From Apiosordaria backusii (lineage: Eukaryota; Ascomycota; Sordariomycetes; Sordariales; Lasiosphaeriaceae), in NCBI GenBank assembly GCA_030549205.1, contig JAUKTV010000008.1:1612001-1676000 (forward strand): a stretch of DNA of 64,000 nt, given 5' to 3'. Every line of letters starts with the position of its first letter. Within the stretch, counting starts at the first letter, position 1. The translations under genes were made by a program, and so were the position numbers. Below are positions 32,348-41,274 of the stretch, in pieces. Under the pieces are notes generated by a model. The model made no database searches. It was not told the origin of the DNA and saw only the letters and a program-made list of their open reading frames with translations.

Positions 32348-33867
32348 ATGTCAGAACAACAATCCTCAGAGCTCCGCGAAATGTCGCCGTCGCGGCCGCC
32401 GGCAGCAGCAGCGCAACTGCCAAGCCTGTCGATGCGCGTAAAGTCGTCAATGATTATGGGACTGACGGGCCTTATATCGCGCTGCTTCCTGCACGGGTTC
32501 AACACAGTGGAAACGCACGGGCTGGCTCAGTTCAGGGAGCTGTTGGACAGCCGGGCAGACCCAGAAAAGAGGCAGAGGGGGTTACTTACTGGTAATTTTT
32601 CTCACCTAGCTCTTATCATCATCTTTTTTTTCGTATTTAATAAATACCACACACACACACACACACACACTATCTCAAAACATAACAAAAGTCGCTGACT
32701 TGAAAATGGTTCCATAGTTTCCAACCATGTCAGCGTGTGAGTGACCAACCAACCAACCAAACCAGTAAATGATATATAAGATGAGAGCTTGAGAAAACTC
32801 ATATGATGTGATTTTTCAGTCTTGATGACCCCATGGTCTGGGGTCTTCTTCCTCTTTCCTACGCCTTCAACCCCAACAACCTCCGCTGGACGTTAGGCGC
32901 ACATGATATCTGTTTCAAGAACCGGTCCGTCCCCCCCCTTACCTATCCCCCATCCCCCATTTACTAACCCCCTTCTCAGAATATTCGCCTCCTTCTTCAC
33001 CCACGGCCAAGTCCTCCCCTGCCACCGATCCAAACACTCCCCCCACGGCGGCCTCTTCCAGCCCTGCATGACGCAGGCCATCCGGCTTTTATCCCAACCC
33101 TCCCCGGCCCCATCAGTATCCCACTACACCACCACCGGCACCGACTCCATCCTATCCCCCCTCACCCATCCCCACTACCGCCGGTACAGCTGGGTTCACG
33201 TCTTCCCCGAGGGGTTGGTGCACCAGCACCCAGACGTTGATCTCCGGTACTTCAAATGGGGCATCGCCCGCTTGATCCTCGAGTCGGAACCCAAACCGGA
33301 CATTGTGCCAATGTTTATAGACGGCACGCAAAAGTGCATGGCGGAGGACCGTGGGTTTCCAAAGTTTTTGCCGAGGGTGGGGAAGACAATCAGGGTTACG
33401 TTTGGGGAGGTGTTGGATTATGAGGAGACGTTTGGGGATTTGAAGAGGAGGTGGGATGAGCTGGTGAGGAGGGAGGGTGCCAAGTTGTTACAACAAGAGC
33501 AGCAGCAGCAGCAGCAGAAACAGAAACAAATGGGAAAGACGGTGGGGTGGTTGTGGAAGACGCCTGTTGCTGCTGCTGCTGCTACTGTGGAGGAGGCGGA
33601 GGAGGGTGGTGTACAAAGAGAGGGGGGACAGCAGCAGGTGGGGGAGTTGCACAGCGAGGAGTTACGGCACGGTAAAGAGGCGACGGACATTAGAGTGGAG
33701 GTGGCGAGGAGGATGAGGGAGGAGATTTTGAAGCTGAGGAGGGAGAGGGGGGGTATAGGGAGAGTAACAAGAGTTTTGGGCTGGCGGAGACGTGGAAGGT
33801 GGATAAGGGGGAGGGGGGGAAGAAGTATAGGAGTAGGGTGGATGGGAGTCAGATTAATCAGGATTGA
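32348..33867 (+). CDS. taz1: Tafazzin-like cardiolipin transacylase, one frameshift
   Basis: Exons 32348-32591, 32718-32736 (19-nt microexon), 32820-32924 and 32980-33867. The microexon encodes VSNHVSV, so the acyltransferase HX4D motif NHVSVLDD spans two exons. The rest includes WGLLPL, RWTLGAHDICF, HGQVLPCHR, HSPHGGLFQP, WVHVFPEGLVHQ and PMFIDGTQKC, all tafazzin hallmarks. The enzyme remodels cardiolipin acyl chains in mitochondrial membranes. A Gln-rich then Ala-rich insertion (about 33493-33590) interrupts the C-terminal third. As given the frame breaks in the G7 run 33747-33753 and would end at 33892; one added G restores the family ending SFGLAETWKVDKG...VDGS and a stop at 33865-33867 (418 aa). 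Confidence 0.9.
32648..32670 (+). repeat. CA microsatellite in taz1 intron 1
   Basis: Eleven to twelve CA units within the first intron of taz1, between exon 1 and the microexon. Confidence 0.9.
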
Positions 33868-34310
33868 GAAAGGGGGAAAGGCAAGAAAATAAAAAAAATG
33901 AAAAGAGATGTTATTGGGTTGGTTGTTGGGGTTTGATGGAGTTGTATTTGTATATGTGCTGTTTTGCGCGGTGTTGGGAAAGATAAAAAATTCAGCGGGT
34001 AGGGAATGATAGATATAGAGTGGGAGGGCGGTTTGTTGCTGGTTTGTATACATCCTGTTTTAAGCCGTAGCTTTGGATTGCAGGGAACAAAATATCATTA
34101 CTGTTATGTTCTAATCAGTTGATGATGTTGTTGTCGGGTCTGAAATATCGTTGGGCTGTGTGGTCGAGTCGCAGCATGAGCAGAAAAGAAACAAGCCGTG
34201 GTGGCAGGAAACAAAAGTCGTGTTGGGAACATTCCTCGATAAGTGACAGCACTCAAACGAAATCAACAACCAATAAAAGGATTAGCAGCAATGTTTCGGG
34301 ATAGGACACC

Positions 34311-34332
34311 AAAAAAAAAAAAAAAAAAAAAA
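34311..34332 (-). terminator. T22 tract on the minus strand (possible Pol III terminator)
   Basis: The plus strand reads A22; on the minus strand this is a T run about 80 nt downstream of the box B-like motif, enough to end RNA polymerase III transcription. It would be chance or a retroposon A-tail read on the plus strand if no transcript exists. Confidence 0.35.
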
Positions 34333-34412
34333 GGTGCAAAAGCTCACCGGCCAACCCTCCCAACAATTCGGGGAAGGGTGGCTCGGTTACGAAAACCCGT
34401 GGGTTTTACTTC

Positions 34413-34475
34413 GACTCGAACGTGGGAGCTCTCGGTGAGTCCGGGGGAAGCCCCAATACCCTCACCACTTGACCA
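34413..34475 (-). other. tRNA-like Pol III promoter motifs (box A and box B-like)
   Basis: On the minus strand TGGTCAAGTGG (34475-34465) matches the box A consensus TRGYNNARNNG at every position. CGTTCGAGTC (34422-34413) matches the core of box B (GGTTCGANTCC) with changes at its edge. Spacing is about that of a class II tRNA. A cloverleaf cannot be closed: the T-stem and acceptor partners are missing. It therefore looks like a degenerate tRNA or tRNA-derived element. Confidence 0.35.
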
Positions 34476-34506
34476 CAAGGGTTGTTGTGGTGAGGGTACT
34501 GGGGCT
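34449..34506. repeat. Inverted repeat with 20-bp arms
   Basis: Arms AGCCCCAATACCCTCACCAC (34449-34468) and its complement at 34487-34506, differing at one position, around an 18-nt loop. The predicted hairpin is strong. The loop and left arm overlap the box A-like motif. Confidence 0.85.
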
Positions 34507-34887
34507 GTTGGAAGGTGAGCGGTTGAACTGATATATATAGTGTGGTTCTGCTCGCTCTTGCCTGTTGCTCCTGGTGGCTGAGGTCAGTGCTTAGAGCTCT
34601 CTGAGCTCCGGTGAATGAGATGAGAATATAGGAAAGGAATAATAGTGTGTGCAGTATCTGTAAACATGGTTCTTATTATGGTGGTCACCATCGTCTTCCC
34701 ATCACTGTTGCAGAGCATGATGACGAGCAAGTTAGATCTTCAGTAGTGAAAGGGATATATTGTTTTTATATCATCCTCGGATATCCTAAAAGAAAAGTAT
34801 CTCCCCGAACCCCAACATTAGGCTTCCTCTCTCAAAGCACAGACGCATACCGAGCCTCATAATAGATGACATAGCCCACCCACTTGT

Positions 34888-36997
34888 TTACCCGTGTCCC
34901 TCCTCCTTAATCGAAACAGAGTGTCCCTCTTCCTTAATCCAAACAGGCGACCCCCCCTCTGGCGACCCCGTCGGTTCAATCGTCTTGGCTAACATAGTCG
35001 ACAACAACTTCGACTGGAACATCCCCATCTTTGCCCAAATCGTCTCTAAAATCCCCAGCGCCCACGTCCGGTAATGCCTGGGTATCCCCGGCGCCACTCC
35101 CGCGACCTTGATCACGAATAGTAATGTTGGTATCCCAGCTATACCAATCACTGCACCACCTTGCGTTTTGTCGAAATATTCGAGATGAGCAGGTCGTAGA
35201 TGTGGATGTCGGTAGTGAGTTGGGATGGATATAAGTATGTCACGCGCGAGGCGGATGATGCAGTCTTGTATTTGCTGTAATCTTTCGTCTGAGATCAAGG
35301 AGGAAGAGCTGGTGGGGAAGCGCTGAACGCTCTCGATGAGGAGTTGGCTGAGCATGATTTTTGCCCAGCGGTAGTGGTTCCAGATTCGGGCGATGTACAT
35401 GTCGGTGTAAATGTGGTAGCGGCCCTCGAAGACTGCTTCTGATGGGAAAAATTTGTCGCTGACGTGTTCTTCAATGACAGCCCATGCTCCGTCCTGGCGA
35501 TCTTCCCAGGCACCAAACTCCGCGTCGAGTACGAGGGCGGTCCGGATCATGTCGGTGGTTTGCTGCTGTCCGTCGATAAAATGCTGATTCCGGACATAGG
35601 TCGATAGTTTGACGAGTTCTACTATCGGAAAAATAAGCTCGGCGGATGGTTTGTCTGTGGGTGTCACCATGCTGGCGCCCATGGAAAGCCAATGTTGGAA
35701 GGGACGTGGTAAACCTCCTTCGCCAGACTGAGGTTCTGGCCGAGATGGGATCATATTGTTCGGTTCTGGCGTGGTGTACTGTAAAGCGCCCTGAGTAGAC
35801 GCTATCATGGAAAAGCATAGCTGGAGAAGCCCCCGCAAGCCTTCAGTTTGAGACTGGTGAAATGGGAGAAAACTTGTTAAGATTGCCGCGCCACCCATGA
35901 TGTGGGTGCGTGCTCCAGACGCTGGCTTCTCATCTCTTCCACGAACAACCTAAGTTTGGCGTCAGCAAAGATCCAACACCCAAGCTGAGTTGTGAAACTC
36001 ACTTCGTACATGGCCATCATGACCACAGCACGGAGGATGACATCGAGGTCAAGCTCTGGAACATGCTTCGCCATGATAGACGTCGAAATACGCTGCAATG
36101 CACGCCCATAGTGCTGTTTTGATAACGTGCTCATTGTCTTGTCCCCGGTAATGTTGGACAAGCTCGCCAAGCCGACGGCTGCCATTATCTCTCGTGTGGC
36201 GGGTGAATGGACCCATACCTTGCCCTGAAGCTCCTGCCCGACCTTGGGCTCATCTGGAAGTCCTATCACATAATGCTCAATGTAGAACTGGATGGCCTTG
36301 TCGACGGCGTTGATGGGAATCTCCTTTGGTACTCTATACCCAACTTCAGGGGCTTCTCTTTTAAAGGTAAACACAGATGTTGCTGATCGGGGTGGGTCGG
36401 TGACCGGGACTCGACGTCTTGATGTAATTGGAGATGCTGTCGACGTCGACGTCGGAGAGGTGGTCGAAGAGGAAGAAGACGTTGATGAAGTTGGTGAGGA
36501 TCCCGATCCTTCTCCCTGCTCGGATGTCTCCGGCACACCCCACTGTGCATGTGCCCTTTTTATGACCTTGCTGCTCTCATCCCGAAACATCAACGAGAGC
36601 TGGTCTCGATATCCAGGACATGGCTTACCCACCCGGATGCATTGTGCACACTGAGGGCGGACCTTGTCGCACTGCAAACCACCAACTGTACGTCAGCACA
36701 AGATCAAAACCGCTCCACTGGGAGACTGATCGAGATCCTTCAAACAGATCTGACAGTTGACAGACCACCAGGGAACCCTCGTGTATCGATGGCGGGAGCA
36801 CGACCCGAACCTTAAACCAGATAAAGCCTCGGTCACATGGCATTGGGTGGTCGGCGAACTGGGCCGGGCTACCTGGGGTAGTGTCTGCTCTATGTAGTCT
36901 GATGTCAGGGTAGGAGCTAAATTATGTAAAAGCTCACCTTGATGCGTCTCGTTCGACAATTCTGGCAGCCCTGTGATGCTTTTCCGCAGTAAACCAT
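34888..36997 (-). CDS. Zn2Cys6 transcription factor (Fungal_trans_2 type)
   Basis: Exons (minus) 36997-36938, 36671-36003 and 35949-34888 give 596 aa; introns of 266 nt (GTGAGC...GCAG) and 53 nt (GTGAGT...TTAG, branch CTGAC). The DNA-binding cluster is Cys-x2-Cys-x6-Cys-x6-Cys-x2-Cys-x6-Cys at the N-terminus (GCQNCRTRRIK then CDKVRPQCAQCIRVGKPCPGY); the long first intron falls just before the third cysteine. A Ser/Thr linker follows (about 70-110). The rest matches the fungal-specific regulatory domain found in many such factors. The C-terminus has two copies of an IKEEGH motif, each fitting the SUMO-acceptor pattern. Target genes are unknown; no biosynthetic cluster adjoins it. Confidence 0.88.
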
Positions 36998-39510
36998 GGT
37001 TGATTCGGTGTTCTCGTAAACAAAAGGCCAAAACGGGTATTCAGCTCGTCGCCCGCATCTCCGCCCTCGCATTCAATTTTGCTGTGTTGCTCCAGTTAAC
37101 GGTGGGGACTCGACCGGTAGTTAACCGAGCAGGGAAACCACTTCGTCGACGGATTGGAGACGGCGGCAAATGGCGGTCACTCTTCTTTGGGGAGCTTCCA
37201 CCGGGCAGGTCACATTCGCTTCGCAACGACGTGCGCATTCTATGCAGCAGCGTGATACAGCATCACTGCTGATGGCAAGACGGGTGAATGAGAGAGTATG
37301 GTTGATATTGATTAGACGATTAGTACTCTGTAAGAATTGAGAGTGCCACACACAGCAGAGGAGCTGAGGGCACTGGAGGATGGAAGCCTCGGGCTCTTGT
37401 ACCCTGAGAGAGGGACTCGGAACACAAGGTCAGCTTGGCATAAAAAAGGCAACGAGATGATCGACGATCGGCACCCGCTTGTGATGTGATATGATATCAA
37501 ACATAAGAGAAAGCGAGGGGGGAAGAATGAAGCAAAGCGTGGCCAGATGGACCCCGGAAATGACAGTCAATTACCCACAGCTCAGCTCCAGCTGGAGAAC
37601 TGCGCCGCTGGGGATCTCGCGTGCTTCCGCCAGGTTCCCCGCCTTTCCCTATCCGAGTAGCTGTGACCTGTCGCGAGACATGGTTGCAACTCTGGGCCCG
37701 GGGGCAGGTATCCGGAACACCCGCTGCAGTAGGTAACTGCCGGGGGTCAATCAAGTCCGCCGATGCGCCGAGTGTCAATGCGCTGCGGCGCCGGCAGCTG
37801 CCATCCGGTAGCACTAACGCCAGCAGATGCGGGGTGACATCTGTGACGCAGTCTTGGTGTCTTGGAGCGTTGGAAGCATGTGTCCGCAGGAATATCGGAC
37901 ACTCTGTTCAGCTTGCTGTCGCCGGAGATGCTTTGAACCAGGACGGCTCGCTGTGGGTCTGGGTGGAATAGATCCGTTACACAACTTGTTCTGTTTCTAT
38001 AAGTTGAGTGCGTCTCCTACATCTCATCTCGGTGCCAGTAGTCTAGGTGCGAGTAGTCTTCTTCTCCGTCCTAGTTTTATTCCTATCGGTGTATAAAGTG
38101 ATAAAAAGATGTACGAAATAGACTGCTTCATGAACAGTGATGAGCGGATGCCATGCCCCACTCGGCGGCGCAGGTGAGTGCTGGCATATCAGCCTCTCCC
38201 CCGAAGACCAAACCCCGGACACCGGGCCGGATACTTGCCAAGCATCGGGCGGGGTACAGCTCCGGCCCGAGTCATTGATCCCCGTCTTCCGGACCCGCCA
38301 TCTTTTTTGGCACCCAACTTGCAAACACGACAAATTCCCAGTTCTCGAGCTGCAGCTGCCTCTTGCGGTGACATATGCGTTGCCTAATGTAGACTGATTG
38401 TCAAGAGCATTGATTGACGGCGGGTATGCACGTCTCGAGGGAGTCTTCAAAGGTAAAAGCTTACCTGTGTACCTATGTCAGTGGCGTCATGGCCACTTCG
38501 CCTCTACCTTGGTGAGATCGAGTGCTGAAGATTGGATATCGTGGCCAAGGTCAGCAGGACGCTCGGTAAGTAGTTAAAGCTTTCGGAACTCCTCTACTGT
38601 TATCCAATTGATAACATACACAGAAAGCAAGTGGGAGGTAGGCCAAATATCCGTACAGTCGCAGCTGGTTCGCCCCTCTTCCAGACTCCAATTCTCTAGG
38701 ATGAGGTTCGAGTTACCTTGGGCGAATCTGGCAGATGATGCTGCATACAGATAGAGATTATATAAGGTATCTACCATATGTTCAGAGGCAGTGACGACAG
38801 CAACCGAGACGAGGTTGATAATAGGTTGGTGGCAAGTGCCCAGCCGAAGCCGGGAGTTTTCTGTGTGGTTAAGTCAAGGCAAGTTCCGTGGCACACAGTG
38901 TGGGGGCAGGCGGCCCGATCTCTACGCAACTCAATTTTCTGCGTGTGTTCAAGAATCCATCGACCTGATTCCCAAAGTTTCGCGACTGCTGCAGCCGCTC
39001 TCAACAACACCGGGTCACCCTTTCCCACTCTGCAAAAGCTCCACCTCGAGAAATCATAGCATCTCTCACCTTCTCATCGACCGACCAATCTCCTCACTCG
39101 TAGACCATCTGTCTCCCGTCCCTCTTCTTCTCTGCGAGTCCTTCTTCTTTGCAGCCCTTCCCCTCCCGATCCCGATCCGCGCCTTGGTGCACGTCTGCAA
39201 ACGCAACCGACGCCCAGCTCCGTTGCCAAAACAGCTCTGTTCTCGGAGCCGACTTCTCAAGAGTGCGTGAGCTCCATTCTCCCATCTGCTCTTCTTCAAT
39301 CCAGATGCCCCTCTCTGCCCCTCGATGCGTCTTTTCTTCTCCACTCTCTGCTGACCTCACCATTCCAGAGATATCCTCACCTGCTCCCCTCCGGCGCCAC
39401 AAAGCCTAGTCACCTCGTCCGACTCTGCCCCACGCCCGCGCCGTGTTTTTCCATCCGCCTCGTCGTCATCACTTCTGTTTTCTTAATCATCACACAAAAC
39501 ACCAGCAATC
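36998..39510. promoter_or_regulatory. Divergent intergenic region between the Zn2Cys6 gene and the G3BP-like gene
   Basis: About 2.5 kb with no convincing ORF. From about 39060 to 39510 it is strongly C/T-rich, typical of the leader of a highly expressed fungal gene, and several small ORFs begin there. CCGG/CGG-containing stretches at 37740-37800 and 38220-38290 are possible zinc-cluster binding sites but are not specific. Confidence 0.5.
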
Positions 39511-41274
39511 ATGGCGACAAACGGTAATGCTAATCACCACGAGCAATATGCTGCCACCGCCCCATCCATCACAGAGTCCGCGTCCCAGATCGAGAACTCC
39601 CAAAGCGACCTCCCCAAGGATGAGATTGGCTGGTACTTCGTTGAGCAATACTACACAACCCTGAGCAAGAACCCTGATAAGCTTCACGTGAGTTGACGCA
39701 TACTGTTGAAAGTGCAATGGCTTGGTAGCTAACGAGCATTGCAGCTTTTCTACGGCAAGAAGTCTCAGTTCGTTGCTGGTGCTGAGGCCGAGGTCACCAC
39801 TGTTTGCGTCAACAGACCTGTAAGGTTCCCCAATTGCGTCTGTGCGTTATGTATAAGGGCCCTCCAACCTAACTGTTCACCAAGGCTATCCAAGAGCGCA
39901 TTAAGCAGCTGGAATTCGAGGAGTCCAAGGTCCGCATCTCCAACGTTGACTCCCAAGGGTCCGTCGACAACATCCTCATCCAGGTCATTGGTGAGATCTC
40001 CAACAAGGGTGCCGAGCCCCGCAAGTTCGTTCAGTCCTTCGTGCTGGCCAAGCAGCCCTCTGGGTACTTTGTCCTGAACGACATCCTGAGATACATTGTC
40101 GATGAGCCTGTCGAGGAGACCGAGCCTGCCGCTGAGGCTCCAGTAGAGACTCCAGCCTTCGAGGACGCTTCATCCGTCGACGCCAACCCCCCTCGGAGGT
40201 TGAGGTCCCCGCTGAGGAGCCTGTTGCTGAGGAGAAGGAGCCGGCCGAGTTGGATGCCGCCGTTGTCTCGCAGAAGCTCGAGGAGGCTACCGAGGAGGCC
40301 CCTGCTCCCGCCGCCACGGAGGTTGCTGCCCCTGAGCCTGCTGCCGAGGCACAAGAGCCGGCTGTCGAGGAGAAGACAGAAACCCAGCCCGACCCCGTGA
40401 AGGCTGTCGAGGAGATTGCCCAGGAGGAGGCTGCGAAGCCCGAGGAGCCCAAGGACCCCGCCCCTACCCCTGCTGCTCCCGCCACTGCTGCTCCCGTGGC
40501 CGCTCCCACCCCGGCGGAGCCTCCTAAGCCCAAGGAGCCCCCTAAGCCTATGACCTGGGCTAGTCGCCTGGCTGCTTCTACTCCTGCCGCAGCCCCCAAG
40601 CCTGTCATCCCCAAGGTCGCGACACCTCCTGCTGCTACTCAGGCGCGCGCTCCCGCCCCTACTCAAGCAGCTGCCGCGGCTCCTCAATCAACTGATGCTG
40701 CCCCTGCCGCCCCGAAGGACCAGGGTAGCGAGTGGCAAACTGCTGAGACCAAGCGTCAGAGCCGCGCTCAGCCTGCCGCTGCTGCTTCCCAGCCCGAGAA
40801 GGAGGGAACCCTCGCCTATATCAAGTTTGTCACTGATAAGGTGAAGGACGCCGACCTTAAGGCCACGTTGGAGGCCTTTGGCGAGGTGCAGTATTTCGAT
40901 ATCAACCGTGCCAAGGTAAGTTCCATCCCCCGCGGGAATCTCAGAAATCAATGCTAACCCACATTTTGTAGAACTGTGCCTTCGTCGAGTTCAAGACCCC
41001 TGCCGGCTACAATGCTGCCGCCGCCGGCAACCCCCACACTGTGAACGGCGAGAACATCGTCGTCGAGCCCCGCCGTCCCAAGTCGAACGCGTATGGAGGT
41101 AGCGGCTACAATCCCACTCGTGGTGGCGCTACCAGTGGTCGTGGCAGCCGTGGGGGATTCGAGTCTCAGCGCTCCGGCAGCCAGGGTGGTGGCCGTGGTG
41201 GCTTCACCGGACAGGGCCGGGGAGGTCGCGGTGGCGCTCCCCGCGGACGTGGCGCTTCGCAAGCTACTGCCTAG
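39511..41274 (+). CDS. NTF2 + RRM + RGG protein (G3BP/Bre5-like), one frameshift
   Basis: Exons 39511-39687, 39745-39819, 39885-40915 and 40972-41274. Residues about 35-175 form an NTF2-like domain (GWYFVEQYYTTLSKNPDKLH, LFYGKKSQFV, ILIQVIGEIS, FVQSFVLAKQPSGYFVLNDI). An approximately 200-residue Ala/Pro/Glu-rich linker follows, then an RRM (LAYIKFVTDKV ... CAFVEFKT), with the RNP-1-like block split by the last intron, then a C-terminal RGG tail. This order defines the G3BP/Nxt3/Bre5 family, which binds mRNA in stress granules and partners the deubiquitinase Ubp3. As given the frame breaks at C6 40187-40192 in the linker; adding one C gives EVEVPAEEPVAEEKEP and a 528-aa protein. The strong GCC/GAG codon bias suggests high expression. 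Confidence 0.92.

Larger units (their letters stand above)
33868..34887. other. Convergent intergenic region holding a structured element
   Basis: Lies between the 3' ends of taz1 and the Zn2Cys6 gene. The left part is taz1 3' region. The section 34311-34506 carries an A22 run, a small AAAACCC/GGGTTTT hairpin at about 34392-34407, box A/B-like motifs on the minus strand and a 20-bp-arm inverted repeat (separate entries). 34510-34887 shows nothing supportable. Confidence 0.5.

Noticed and set aside
34350..34480. A functional tRNA gene on the minus strand
   Set aside because: Box A and B-like motifs exist, but the T-stem and acceptor stem cannot pair and no anticodon arm with a seven-base loop forms.
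29153..37000. A biosynthetic gene cluster around the Zn2Cys6 factor
   Set aside because: Neighbours are housekeeping genes (carrier, ubiquitin ligase, tafazzin, G3BP-like); no synthase, P450 or transporter set is present.
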